Source: Phoma sp. XZ068
Taxonomy: Eukaryota > Ascomycota > Dothideomycetes > Pleosporales > Didymellaceae
NCBI GenBank assembly: GCA_004835665.1
Contig: RBKR01000005.1
Coordinates: 992,001 to 1,056,000 of the forward strand
Length of the DNA: 64,000 bases
Direction: 5' to 3'
Every line of letters begins with the position of its first letter. The first letter of the stretch is position 1. Position numbers and translations under genes: made by a program. Below, piece after piece: positions 45,602 to 57,264 of this stretch. The notes beneath the pieces were generated by a model. It was not told the DNA's origin. It saw only the letters and a list, made by a program, of their open reading frames with translations, and made no database searches.

Positions 45602-46361
45602 GGTATGTGGTGGGTGGTGGGTGGTGGTGTGCAGTGCGGGGTGTGTGCGTGCGTGAAGACACGAGTGCTGCTAGTAGAGTTAGGAGCATGTCATTGTTTG
45701 GGGCGTGTGCAGGGCTGTCTAGCGCCTTTGAGAGCTGCGCTGGTGTTCTGGCGCGTGCAGCCTGCAGTGCAGTCTCGGTCGCGCGCAAGGGCGCAGGCAG
45801 TCATCGCAGACACAAAGGGACGCCCGGAGAACAACATACCAATGCGTGGGGGCAATGACGCGGGCCGCTGTTCTGCGCGTCCTGGGGAGGCTGGCTTTGT
45901 ACGATGTCGCCGCAGCGGTGGGGTTGAGGTCGTGTTGTGTAGGGCCGCCGGCGGTGATGTTGGGCTCGCCGAGGCGGGTTGTTTTTGTGTTGGCGGGCGC
46001 TGTTGCTAGGGGACGGGCTGGGTTGGGAGCCGCGAGCAGCGCTGCATCATCGTCGCCGCACAGCTAACACGCCCCAACCATGTCCCAGTGAGCGCTGGGG
46101 GCCCGCGAGCACACGCACACGAAGCCCAATCACGACGGCCTGCGCCCACCGCACTGCTCCGGTCGAGCTGCCCCTGCCCGTCGCCTGCCGCTGGCTGTCG
46201 CCCTCCGACGAGCGCTCTGCACGACACCCCGCCGACCCTCTCTGCGCTGCTCAAAACACTCACCGCACATCCCGCCAGCCGCCAGAGCAACCCACGCCGC
46301 GGCCTTGCCAGCGCACGCCTGACCAGCTCCCGTGTATGGTCGTCGCCCGGCCGACTCTGCC
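45602..46361. other. Bidirectional promoter of XMAP215 and PAC1 genes
   Basis: 760 bp between two divergent microtubule-regulator genes. It is GC-rich with GT/CA-rich stretches near 45600-45660. Long open frames here on both strands reflect base composition and lack protein features. Confidence 0.5.
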
Positions 46362-47845
46362 ATGAGCGCTATCCTGACAGACCGGCAGGCGGAGGAGCTG
46401 TGAGTGCAGCCGTGCATATCATCCCACACACCCCACTAATGGTGAGGGCAGGCACAAGGCCATAATCGCATATCTCGGTGTCATCAACGCGCCAAACACA
46501 GCAGCTGCCTTTCGCGCCGAAGCCAATGTCTCGGACGCCTTCGACGATGCGACGCGCAAGAAATACGAGGGCCTGCTGGAGAAGAAGTGGACCAGTGTAG
46601 TGCGCCTGCAGAAGAAGGTAGACGCTGTGCCCCTCCCGCCAACGGCACGATACTGACCCTGCACAGGTCCTAGAGCTCGAGCAGCGCAACCAGACCCTCC
46701 AGAGCGAGTTGGACTCGACCACACCCACCTCCCTGCTGCGCAAGAACCAAGATCCCACCGCCTGGTTACCACGAGCACCCGCACGCCATACCCTCCAATC
46801 CCACCGCTCGCCCATCACCTGCGTCGCTTTCCACCCCATCTTTTCCTCCCTCGCCTCCGGCTCCGAAGACACCACCATCAAGATCTGGGACTGGGAACTT
46901 GGTGAACTGGAGCGAACAGTCAAAGGACACACCAAGGGCGTGCTGGATGTCGACTTTGGCGGACCCAGAGGAGGCACACTGCTAGCGTCCTGTTCAAGTG
47001 ATCTGACCATCAAGCTTTGGGATCCCTCAGATGAATATAAGAATATACGGACCCTGCCTGGTCACGACCACTCCGTCTCTGCCGTTCGTTTCGTTCCTAG
47101 CGGCGCTGCCGGCTCGCCATCCTCCGGGAATCTGCTCGTCTCTGCGTCTCGGGACAAGACACTGCGAGTGTGGGACGTGACGACAGGTTATTGCGTCAAG
47201 ACAATACGAGGGCATGCCGACTGGGTACGAGACGTGGCCCCCAGCTTCGATGGACGATGGCTTGTATCTGCTGGCAACGACCAGACAGCACGCCTTTGGG
47301 ACGCCAGTTCTGGAGAAGCAATACGCACCTTCCTCGGTCACGAACACGTTGTCGAATGCGTCGCCATAGCACCGCCCGTCGCATACGCCAACTTAGCTGC
47401 TCTTGCTGGGCTAAAGAAACCACCACCGCTCAGCAGCTCAGCAGAGTTCATTGCGACGGGGTCACGAGACAAGACCATCAAGATCTGGGATGGCCGGGGA
47501 ACACTCATCAAGACACTAGCTGGCCACGACAACTGGGTGCGATCACTTGTCTTCCACCCGGGCGGGAAGTATCTACTCTCAGCCAGTGACGACAAGACAA
47601 TACGATGTTGGGACCTGACGCAAGAAGGACGATGTGTAAAGACCGTTGCAGACGCACATAGCCACTTCGTCAGCTGCATGCGATGGGCACCAAACGTAGT
47701 GAAGGATGTTCCTGTCAAGGGCGATAACGCAAATGGAACAGGCGCTGCAAGCAAGAAGAAAGAGGAGGACGCTGCCAAGGCAGGCATCAGATGCGTGATC
47801 GCAACGGGGTCTGTGGATCTCGACGTTCGCATCTTTGCTTCTTGA
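46362..47845 (+). CDS. pac1: Nuclear distribution protein PAC1/LIS1
   Basis: Three exons, 46362-46399, 46452-46617 and 46667-47845, give 460 residues. The start [23 protein letters not shown] is the LisH dimerisation motif. A short coiled coil follows ([23 protein letters not shown], across introns 1-2). Seven WD40 repeats fill residues ~105-460, with GH...WD pairs such as [40 protein letters not shown] and [13 protein letters not shown]. Loops of ~20 residues are inserted in repeats 5 and 7 ([39 protein letters not shown]), as in fungal PAC1. It regulates dynein, with NudE partners, in nuclear migration and spindle positioning. Confidence 0.95.
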
Positions 47846-49972
47846 ATAAGAAAGAACACTGATGCGACAACCACATGACCATCGCTTGATTATAATAGCG
47901 ACAAGATTAAGACGCGGAGAAGGTGTTGGCCTCCAAAGGTGTTCATACCTTATTGGGCACGACGATCCTGGTCACTCAGATTGTGTGTAGAAGGGCGTGT
48001 AAGCGATGTCATGCCGTTAGCGACATTAGAATAGCCACGACGCATTCACGATAGCTACATTCTGAGACAGGCATCGTTGGCGTATACATTAGCACTGGGA
48101 GCGCGTGTCCGGACGCGAGGAGGTTCGAGATGACGCAAGCATCGAGTGTATATAGCGAGGGAATGAACCAAGCACAACATACTCTAAGCATTCAGAGCAC
48201 CTCCGGATTCGATTTACAAGCGACTTCGTTAGTAGACAATAGCTTGAGGGCAGAAGTTGTGCACGTGCCCTGTGCGCTAGCATCGCGGAGAATTGGGCGC
48301 GCCGCTCCGACGGACCCATCACCTTACAACTTTTCGCAAGCTGCAACTTTTCTCTTCCGCACACCACCACGTCGCGCTTCGGCTTCACAACACCGCCAGG
48401 ACTTTGGTCTGAGGCTCGTGACGCGTCGTAGATAGTATTTGCGCGTTATGTCGTGCTTGAGGTAAGCGCCTTTCCCCAGTCAACCCAGTCTACAGGATGA
48501 TACACAAAGCCAAATTCAAACTAGAGTCTTTGACCTTACGGGGAATGAAACTCACACTTTTGCACGTCAGTCTGAATGCGACTACGTTTGTTCACTTTTT
48601 ACAAAACTATCAGTGTGGACCCAGTTGCTGACTACCATCAGATCTCGCGCCCTTAGGAGTACTTCGCCCTGTCGCAAGTGAATATGTTGACTGCACAAGG
48701 CCTGGACCGACCACGACAGTACAAGTATGTATAGCCTCTTACACTCCTTACACATCCAATGATGATCAGTTTGTGCTTTGCACGCTGGAAATTACCGGCT
48801 CAGGTTTCGACCGATGCAGATAGAAAATGGCTGTTTCTGATATCGATTCATCCCTCTTCATTTCTCATACACCACTGTTACCTTTGCTAACCGCTGGTTG
48901 ATAGATTGTTTTTGGTATGATTTACCCATTTTTCGCGAACGGACTCAAAATTTCAAATGATGCAACCGCACTGGGCACCGACAATTCTTGAAGGATACGC
49001 TCTATTGTGGCAGGCCTAGAAAACCTCGCCGACTGATATCGTTTTGCTGTCTTGCGCCATGAACCATGTACGGCAAGAGCTCAGCTGATCGTCGTCGCCT
49101 AGATCACATCTCGAGTATTCCGCGACCTATCTCCTATGCACCGTGTAAGTACACACATTCCTACACCACCATGGAGATGATGCGACGTATAGATGACGAG
49201 TCTGACGGGTTCGCCCTGTGACGACTTCATTTAAAATATCCATTCATGCCTTGTCTGATCCAATCCTCGAAAGAATTGATTGCTTGATCCATGCATGAGG
49301 ACCTTGCTAACTTCATTTAGACAGCACCAATTGTAATCTTCGCCCGGTATGCATAACGATGCACTTACTCCACCCCTTCCATGATGATACGACGCAAACA
49401 CAAGACAAGCATATGTCCAAGCTTCGGCAAAGACGAGACTGTCACGTCTGATTCGCTATTTCACTGGCCCTTTATTCGAATATGGTCTTGGAGGCGCTGG
49501 CTAACCGGCCGCGCAGACGTATTCACTGAGAATCTGGAATACTCTCAGGGTACGTTTCCTTTACCCCTCTCCGTGTTTCTTTACAAGATGAACATTTATT
49601 TATCACGACGGTCTACCGAGCTACGGCAATGGTGATAACTGCCTGTGACAGGGCAAGTGTCTGAACAACTTCTTTCATCCGCGTCCGCATTTTACGATAT
49701 CTGTCAACAAGTGCTAATCGGAACTACAGTTTTCGATGACTGGTCTGACTGACTTGTTCGAACGGCTCAACCTGCCTCGATTTCGTGTCTTTCGATGTAA
49801 GACTAGCTCTTCACGATTTGCAAGAAGTCAGAAGCCTATTGAAAAAATACATTTGCCCGCCGCCCTAGCTGGAAGCCGCGATCCACTCAATCACTCTACT
49901 TTGCTATATTGCCACCCTCGAATGCCTCGCTCCAAGTATCATAAGTATCGTACAGATAAGGATTTATACCGC
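47846..49972. other. 2.1-kb region with unresolved exon-like pieces
   Basis: No gene can be assembled with confidence. Coding-like fragments bounded by good splice signals occur. ATG 49068 starts MYGKSSADRRRLDHISSIPR and runs to a GTAAGT donor at 49145. A CTAAC branch and TTTAG acceptor precede 49321. An open piece spans ~49410-49550. A fragment reading GKCLNNFFHPRPHFTISVNKC ends at a TAA near 49715. They may be exons of a short gene or of a spliced non-coding RNA. Confidence 0.3.
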
Positions 49973-50299
49973 TCAGTACAGCCCAATCGTTATGTCTCCA
50001 CGAATCCGAGCTGTCAGATGAATCTCCGCTTCGAGATCCAGCTTAATCCCAAGCAGCAGCGCTGCATCCTTTGGCTTGCCGTTGTCATCAACAGGGCCTT
50101 TGATGATGTTGCCTGCTGGTCGGTTTAGGTTGGCGGAGGATGGGACGGGTCCGATGTTGCTCGAGATCTTCCGGCCACCAGAAGCTTGACCCTCACTGCC
50201 TGTATCAGACATGTAGCCGGAAGGACGTGTAGTTTCGCTGAGTAACTGTCAGTACGATCAGACGCTGAAGAGATCCTTTTTAACGCACAAGGTGGACAT
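49973..50299 (-). CDS. Small conserved fungal protein, unknown
   Basis: Two exons. The first is only 11 nt of coding sequence (50289-50299, MST plus two bases). The second is 49973-50237. The 51-nt intron is GTGCGT to CTCAG. The protein has 91 residues. After a Gly/Ser-rich N-terminus (FETTRPSGYMSDTGSEGQAS), the C-terminal half GKPKDAALLLGIKLDLEAEI followed by HLTARIRGDITIGLY looks like a conserved fungal domain of unknown function. No signal peptide or membrane span. Without the micro-exon the frame would start at the internal ATG 50212, giving 79 residues. Confidence 0.6.
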
Positions 50300-51092
50300 T
50301 GTGTTGTATATCGGAAATGGGTGGTGTGATATTAGGTATTATTGCTATTGCTTTGATAGAGGCGCCAGGCCGTGCTTGCGGATGTCTTGAGATGGTGGGT
50401 GAGAGTGAGGCAGATCAACTGGTGTGCTTAGAATTCAACGTCTCTGTTTGCCTTAAGTATCTAATAGAATTTAGGCGTCGGTATCTCAGTCCGAAACGCA
50501 GCTATGGTGGTCGACATGTTCTTCCAATTGTTCGAAACCGTTGTTGTGCCACAACTAGGTCGCGAGGCTTTTGATCATTCGACCCTCGTACCAACCTCAA
50601 TCGAGAACCCTTGATTAAACATAACGTGCTGACTCCAAGGAATGCATCCTTGTGCTTAGTCGAAAAGCCTACGGGTGACTTATGCGTGTGGGGCAATCGC
50701 CACTGAAAGATGAAACGTGCAGGCATGTTCGGGTCACAGCCGATGTCTCACCTCAAAAGTTCGATTTGAGTCTTGAAGAACATCACACTATCCAGCTCGC
50801 ACACTTTGATGAAAACGTATGATAAATATAGTGCGCCGTTACAAGGAACGAACCGTATGCAAATCATCAGCTATGTACCGTGCATGCACAGGAGGTGATC
50901 AACGGCAATTCTGCTGGGCGGTTTCGACCTGAGGCCAAAAACGGCCGTCGCAGCGACTCAGCATATAGAGATGGGTCGTACGACTTTCTGATCACGTCAC
51001 TGACATTGTGCAACGGCCTGGAAGAAGGACCTCTCCAGTGGAACGGCACTTGATGAAGACTTGCGAACAAATCAACATTGTGTAAATTCACA
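50300..51092. other. Intergenic region between two divergent genes
   Basis: Upstream of both the small minus-strand gene and the 572-residue gene. No supported gene or repeat; short open frames only. Confidence 0.4.
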
Positions 51093-52811
51093 ATGGTCCT
51101 GGGAATCTTGATCGCAGCAATCGTCGCCCCTGGTTTACTCGGCAGTCAGGAAGCTATTCGTCAAGGACAGTCGAAGGATAAAAGAGAAGAGCATCGTGCG
51201 CGTCGATGCAACCTTATTGCAAGCTGTGTCAAATCGTCACCGAGAAGTCGAGAAATTGACGGCCGCCCTGTTGTGCTTCGTAATGGGAAACTCTGGATTG
51301 ACACCACTACCGAGGATGGTGAACCATTTGGTCACGCCTATGCTGGGTACTATCTACCATACCCGGACACGAAATACGAAGGCCTTGTCACTACTGTCAC
51401 TGATGTTGCACCCATTATGAATTGGGTATACATTGACAGGGAAACACATGAAGCAAAGTATGGAGTGCGGGCTGATGCGCAACCCAACCTCACTGGACCG
51501 TTTGACTGCACACGTCAAGATCGCCGCCTGACCTTTGATGGCTGGGAAGGATGGTGCGCTGTGGAGGAATACAAGGGGTACTGGTGCCTGTACTTTGATG
51601 TTGATGATGATGGACTGAAGTCGAAAATCGCGCCGGGTTTAAGGGTATTGGAAATCGAGTTGAGTAGGAAGGAAACGAGGTTCAAGAAAGAAAAGGAAGC
51701 GCGGCAACAGGACCAGACAACCAAGAGGGCAGTGGACACCAAAGAAGATGCGCCTGTTGATCAACCATTGCAACAAGAGCCGGAGGTTAAGAGACCCGGG
51801 GTGTTCAATGAACCGGTCCCGGAACCAGTGACGACGCCTACTGGGGACGCAATGCCGAAGACACCGCCGCCAGCATATTCAAAGATGAGCAAACCTGTGT
51901 CTCCTCCAAGCGCGGAACGTCCCAAGAACGGCGCGGTTGATGTGTTGGACGATTTTCTGGCCACGGAAGGTCAAATTGCTGCTGCGCCCAGCTCAAGTAC
52001 ACATTCACAGACATCCACTCCACCGGACAAGACCCGGATCACTCCGAAGTTGAACCGGAACAGCGGCAGCAAAACAATTGCTCAAGCCCAGATGTTCGAG
52101 GCTATGGCGGCTGCCCAAACACGCAGTGACGATATAACAAAGAAAAACCGCTCAAGCAGCAAACGGACGTCTCGAGCCAATAGCAATGCCGACTCCGCAT
52201 CAGCATATTCGGAAGAAAATCAAGGACAAGTTAGAGAGATTCGACCACAGTCGAGCGTTTCACAAAGAGCGTATTATCAAGCAGCTACAGCACCGCCAGT
52301 GCCAACTGTACGTTTACAGCCATCACCAATCGATACACGAGTGAAAGCGAGCTCGCAGCAGCTGATTTCAGATGAATCACCTACGGATCCCGCAGTGTTC
52401 GAAGGATCTGCTTCTACCAACAGCAAGCGGAGGAGTCAAGCTAGCTCTTCCTCCCAACGGAAACGCAACGTGAGAACTTTCACTGCCAGACGACCAGGCA
52501 AACGTGTATCACCAAGGAACTCGGCCAGGAAATCGCTCATAGATACTATGTCGAGTGGCGCGCTGAACAAGAGGACTGCGGGCACAAACAGAAACTTGAA
52601 GGTGCAAGGTAGTGGCAATAAAATGCCCGGTGGTAGGAAGACAACATCCACAATTTTGAGAGAACTTGATGACTTGGTGAGTCAGGAGTTGGGACCTGGT
52701 TTTTCTTATAGCAGTGAAAGGACCTCCGCCCCCAGGAAAGGTTTGCTTACGAAGGGTGAGCGGAGAGTCGGTATTGACCGGTTGGATAAACTGCCTGTAA
52801 GGCGCAGATAG
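51093..52811 (+). CDS. Conserved fungal protein with N-terminal anchor and disordered tail
   Basis: Intronless, 572 residues from ATG 51093; the frame begins at 51078 only with TTG. An N-terminal hydrophobic stretch (MVLGILIAAIVAPGLLGSQEA) is followed by REEHRARRCNLIASCVKSS. A folded part of ~150 residues contains VVLRNGKLWIDT, GHAYAGYYLPYPD, YGVRADAQPNLTGPFDCTRQ and FDGWEGWCAVEE. I recognise this as an ascomycete-wide family with no assigned function (from memory). The remaining ~350 residues are Ser/Thr/Pro/Lys-rich and probably disordered, with basic patches near the end (RRPGKRVSPRNSARKS). It may be a membrane-anchored scaffold, but this is only inferred. Confidence 0.8.
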   Translation: MVLGILIAAIVAPGLLGSQEAIRQGQSKDKREEHRARRCNLIASCVKSSPRSREIDGRPVVLRNGKLWIDTTTEDGEPFGHAYAGYYLPYPDTKYEGLVTTVTDVAPIMNWVYIDRETHEAKYGVRADAQPNLTGPFDCTRQDRRLTFDGWEGWCAVEEYKGYWCLYFDVDDDGLKSKIAPGLRVLEIELSRKETRFKKEKEARQQDQTTKRAVDTKEDAPVDQPLQQEPEVKRPGVFNEPVPEPVTTPTGDAMPKTPPPAYSKMSKPVSPPSAERPKNGAVDVLDDFLATEGQIAAAPSSSTHSQTSTPPDKTRITPKLNRNSGSKTIAQAQMFEAMAAAQTRSDDITKKNRSSSKRTSRANSNADSASAYSEENQGQVREIRPQSSVSQRAYYQAATAPPVPTVRLQPSPIDTRVKASSQQLISDESPTDPAVFEGSASTNSKRRSQASSSSQRKRNVRTFTARRPGKRVSPRNSARKSLIDTMSSGALNKRTAGTNRNLKVQGSGNKMPGGRKTTSTILRELDDLVSQELGPGFSYSSERTSAPRKGLLTKGERRVGIDRLDKLPVRRR

Positions 52812-53408
52812 GATACCGTAATCTGCTTCTGCTTCCAATAATGATTATGTTGAATCATCCGTGATTTGCAACGCATCCTTTTCTTAAAGATGTGATAGGA
52901 GACTGAGACCGAGAACAATCTGGCGCCAGAAATCATTTCCTGCCCTCTGTTCGTTCAGAATCATACAGCTACAATCAGCGTTGTACATGAGCTACCTGAT
53001 TTCCCCCGGATTGTCCACTCGATGTGAGCACACGCCAACTTCGACTTGAAACTCGACCCACCAGCAGCGGCAGGCCCCACTGTCGGTGCTTCAACATTGT
53101 GTCGAGAACATGCAACACGTCGCGGAGACAACATGTCAGCCGATTGCTTTGCTCTGCTTCAAGTAAAGTTTGACAGGGAAGATGAAGGATGATGACGGCA
53201 TATGAGAGAATACCCAACCCACCTGTGTGGACCTGGTGCCGCACGTTCATTGCCGCTGTTTATCGGACAGGCCTGCTCTTTGACATTTGCAATAATCAGT
53301 GGAGAGAACAGTTATATCGAGAGCGCGTATTTCAAGTTCATAGTCGACTGTAGCTGAACTACATAGCGCACGCCTTACCGATACCTACGAGGGTTACATC
53401 ACCGCAAA
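52812..53408. other. Intergenic spacer
   Basis: Between two plus-strand genes. Nothing beyond short random frames. Confidence 0.4.
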
Positions 53409-54671
53409 ATGGATGCATCCACAAGGTTGTATGCGCGACTTGGCCAGATTCCTGAAGATCCCAGCGACCCAGAGAGCCTTGACGACCTGATTGTTTGCGC
53501 TTTTGGAGCATTCGAGAGATATTACTTATGCTGGAAAACAAAGAGTGGCGAGTTCAGACAAGGTTGGTGCAACGTCCAGGAACCAAGCATACTCGGTATA
53601 CACTGACACATAGTAGACAGCTACGATCTACCTCCTGCGCTGAACGACTGGCTTAACCCTAATGACGGTACCGAGCGAGATTGGGCATCACTTCAGGTCG
53701 TATTCGGGCGTGGCGAAGAGTACTTCGCGTCAGATAAGAATGGCAAACTTGAGTTCAAAGAGCCAGAAGTAAAGAAGTCAGCTGAAGACGAGGAAAAGGA
53801 GAAAATTGACAGGCAGGCTTTACGAAGATCAAGGACAGTGTCGTTCTTGCGACCGCTCTCGCAATCCAGCATTCGATTTGAGGGTGGCGCGGTCGAAACG
53901 CCAGCAGTGAATAGGCGCACCTCATCTATATCGTCGCAACGAGCGTCACGGCCTCCAAGTCTCTCGTACTCGACAACGGGGTCAGAGGTTTCGATAGCAC
54001 CGACCAGCGAATCCCAGCCCCAGGATGTTGTTCCAATTGCGCAGTCTTCCTTCTTCTCACGACTGGCATCAGTGGGTTCCAGTACCATAGCCTCAAAACC
54101 TGCGACCGCAACACTGGCGACCGAACCTATTCATTCCGAGTCTGCATCGACGAATGCGTCTTTTCTGGAAGCTAACACAACCCCCTCAGCCCGAGATCCT
54201 GCACTTCCATCCACTCAGCCTCTGCTCTCAACCAACGACTGGAACCAATCCAGCGTCCCTTCCATACCCGAAGAACGAGTCGAATCAAACTCCACAACTG
54301 ACAAGATCAGTCCTGACACATGCACATGTGGCTTCCACCTCACCCCGGTTGCTTATGCTAAACGACCAACTTATGCCGACGCGAGTGTCCAAACTGACCC
54401 ACCACCTCCCCTGCCACGAACCGCGCTACGAGTCGATACATTCAGCGCTTCGAGCTGGAGTAACCATAACTACAGTGCCGTCTCTCGAGATGTGCAGACT
54501 CCTGTTTTCGACGACAGCCTTTCTACAGTGCCCTTTTCGATGGGTAGAATGACGAACTACTTCAGTAAACCTGGCTATCAACTTGGCGACAGTCTGGCTA
54601 GTGGATATCAGTACTATGAGCCGCCGGTATATCAATACCAGGATGAATTTGGGGACGAGGCTTTGCGTTGA
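53409..54671 (+). CDS. Hypothetical serine-rich protein
   Basis: Two exons, 53409-53562 and 53614-54671, with a 51-nt intron (GTTGGT to CATAG), give 403 residues. The N-terminal ~105 residues look folded (YARLGQIPEDPSDPESLDDL, AFGAFERYYLCWKT, YDLPPALNDWL, SLQVVFGRGEEYFASDK). The rest is Ser/Thr/Pro-rich and disordered, with a possible metal-binding CTCGFH and a Tyr-rich end (GYQYYEPPVYQYQDEF). I do not recognise a named family. The folded part suggests a fungal-specific conserved domain. Confidence 0.7.
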
Positions 54672-55090
54672 ACTGCCTAAAGGATCTGGCTCATGAGTGA
54701 GCAGAGTGGAACTCCTTCTCACCTGCTGAAGGGATAGCTGATGATTTTTCCAACGTGTTTTGTCCTTTTTCGGGCCATCAACAATTTATACCCATCAAGA
54801 ATCTCGAGCCCGGTCTTTTTCTCCACCAATTTATAGTGTGGATCAGCTCAAAGCTTTGTTATTTCAAACAAGTCCCCATGTTTCTTGGTCTTGTGGAGGC
54901 GTGCTCCTAGATGAAAATCGTCTTGCGAGCAGTGTGGTCGTCATTGATCCTTTACCCGCACAGCAACCCCAGGACACAACCCTGCACCACCGTGACACCT
55001 GAAAGGCAAAAAAGTGATGCACTGACTGGTAATCTGTCCTACTTGATGCTATGGACAAAGGAGAAGCAGGAAAAGAAGCAAAAAAGCAAT
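54672..55090. other. Intergenic spacer before tRNA
   Basis: No gene seen. Confidence 0.4.
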
Positions 55091-55177
55091 GCATCGGCCG
55101 GGAATCGAACCCGGGGCTAGCCGAAACTGTCCTGTGAAGGATGGCAACGGCTAATTTTACCACTAAACCACCGATGC
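55091..55177 (-). tRNA. tRNA-Gly(GCC) with a 17-nt intron
   Basis: On the minus strand the ends GCATCGG and CCGATGC pair as a 7-bp acceptor stem. The D-arm GTTTAGTGGTAAAAT, an anticodon stem AGCCG/CGGCT and the T-arm CCGGG-TTCGATT-CCCGG are all present. The anticodon GCC is at 55143-55145. The anticodon loop is 24 nt instead of 7, which places a 17-nt intron at 55125-55141, right after position 37. That is the canonical eukaryotic tRNA intron site. It decodes GGC/GGU glycine codons. The CCA end is not encoded. Confidence 0.95.
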
Positions 55178-55737
55178 GATGGTGAATCATGTTTCACGTG
55201 ATTCGATGAATGGACGGGGCCTTGTGCAAAACATAGAGCCACGTTTTGCTAAAGAACGACCTGGAGGAAAAGTCATCCATTATTGACCATGACTTTTTCA
55301 TAAGTGGTGAGGGTAGAAAATTGCAGGGACACCTGTGTGACAAGTAAGCGAACAGTCTAGTGATACCCAACACGAGTCGTGTGACTTTAGGAACTTTCAC
55401 TATACCTTGAAGAGAATCTTCTGAAAGTTGGCTTTGTGTGTATTCAGTCAGTAGACATAAGAGTGAACGTCCGGATGTTGACTGATACTCGACATGAAAG
55501 CCCACTTTGAAGGACGACGACTGCAAGGCCGTTCCTGGGCAAGTTGGCCAACGTTTCCCGAATGGATTCTGGCCTCTTAGGAACTATATGCTCAAAATGT
55601 CCTAATGCACGAGGCCTGTTAGAATAGCGCCACCTTGCTCAGCTCGACGATGCGCGAAATAATTGAAGAGAATGAGTATACAGATGCTTAGGGGTATAAA
55701 ACAAATATCAACACAATCACAATGCTGCTCAAACTCG
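55178..55737. other. Intergenic spacer
   Basis: Between the tRNA and the 3' end of the Gpi8 gene. No gene seen. Confidence 0.4.
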
Positions 55738-56948
55738 CTACGACTCCAGCCAGCTTCCCGCAGCCCAGGCTACAGCACAGCCAGCCAATGCTGCAGCACC
55801 CACGATCTGCTTCGACCAGCCCTGCTCCTCTTGTACCATTGCCGCACCTTGTGTTCTAATGTTCTGAGATGGTTTCGTCTCTTCAACAACATGTTGCGCC
55901 TGTGGATGCACACTCAAGCTCTCATTATGCCTCCTCTTCGCCTCGAGAATCATCTTGTCGATAGCCTCCAATTCTTGCTTCCACTGCGTCTCATTCCTCT
56001 TCTGGCCTTCAATCTCTACATTCTGCACATTGCCGAAAAAGTCCATGACTAGTCGGTTCCTTGCTGCCTCCTCGCCTCCTTCAAACAAATCGTAGCGTAT
56101 GCCGGGCCGCGAGTGGATCTTCTCCTCGTCGTAGCTGTCGAACAAATGACCCATGGTAAGCTTCGAAGTGGGATCGCGGACTTGTGTTTCGAGGAATTCG
56201 AGATTGTAGTATGTGTAGCGGTCTATGACTGCAACTCCTACGTCCTGGTCGGCATGGTGCGAATAAGATGATTCGTCGATCTCGGAGGAGCCGGTTGCGA
56301 GGATGTTGGGGGAGTAGAACTTCGAGTACATGGTGTTGGCTTGGCAGGTGTCGATCATGAAGAGCATCTCGTGGTAGCTGGGGAGGGGTTAGCTGGAGCA
56401 AAAGAGCACAATGCCGATAGTGTAGCGTACCGTTTCTTCTCCCACATCTGACCAAAAGCGTCTGCAAGGTCGAAAGCACTGATTTCCTCGGCATCTTGGA
56501 ACTTCAGAAACTCGTTGCCGCCGTGGCCAGTCATGTAAACCAAGATATTGCTCCGCTCGTCTGTCATCAGCCTCTTGCTGCGCGGGAGATCCTCGCCTAC
56601 GCGGTCCGTCATGAGGCGGATGAAGTTCTCCACGGTGACTTCGTATCCTCGATAGTCGACCTCGATGTTGTCTCCGTATAGATCGATGGCGCGGTCGGCA
56701 TTGTTAAAGACGGCGCCAGGGAAGGCGTTGCGCGGATTGCAGGCCATGTCGTCGGGCAACATGAGGATGATCTGCGAGTCCGGTATACCCAGACGCTTGA
56801 CTGAGCGGTAGAGCGAGAGGACGTTGGCGAGGTGGCGGTAATTGAACCAGAAGCGTGATGTCGACACCAGGACGGCCCAGTTGGACGTGTGCTCCCCGGC
56901 GGCGAGGGGTGCCACGAGGAGCGAGAGGAGTGCGCTGGAGAGCTTCAT
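55738..56948 (-). CDS. gpi8: GPI-anchor transamidase catalytic subunit Gpi8/PIG-K
   Basis: Two exons, 56431-56948 and 55738-56377, with a 53-nt intron (GTACGC to CCCAG), give 385 residues. An ER signal peptide ([19 protein letters not shown]) precedes the C13-family protease domain, which starts [20 protein letters not shown]. The catalytic His is in [10 protein letters not shown] (exon 1, residues ~155-165) and the catalytic Cys in [14 protein letters not shown] (just after the intron). The C-terminus has one membrane segment ([20 protein letters not shown]), as usual. It cleaves the C-terminal signal of precursor proteins in the ER and transfers them to GPI. The start at 56948 is chosen because it opens the signal peptide; the frame extends upstream without need. 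Confidence 0.95.
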
Positions 56949-57264
56949 GGCAGTCGAAGAAGCTCGCGGGGTCGTGGAACCTGAGCTGAGGCGGCGTCGT
57001 GCAGGAGCAGCGCGCCAGACAATGTCCCTGAACAAGGGCCCGTAAGACAAGATGGACGTTAACTGTGACAAATCCGGAGATAAGCCGCCAGCCGCCGTCA
57101 CGTGTGGGCAAGGTTACTAATTGCATCATGGGCCGCCGCGCCTATCTGCATTCATCTGAGCACGCAAGATCATCTTCGTTCCTTTAAAAGATGCTTAGCT
57201 GGACGTCCGTCGCGTTCAAAACCTCACGCTGTCTGTCACAGTCCCCCTCCAGGATCTACCCACA
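56949..57264. other. Divergent promoter of gpi8 and OPT transporter
   Basis: About 316 bp shared by two divergent genes. A CACGTG hexamer lies near 57100. No further feature. Confidence 0.45.

Noticed and set aside
45392..46365. Several long frames in the stu2-like/pac1 promoter
   Set aside because: GC-rich DNA leaves frames open; no start context, motifs or splice structure.
54864..55190. Minus-strand frame reading through the tRNA
   Set aside because: Translation of the tRNA sequence; no independent protein features.
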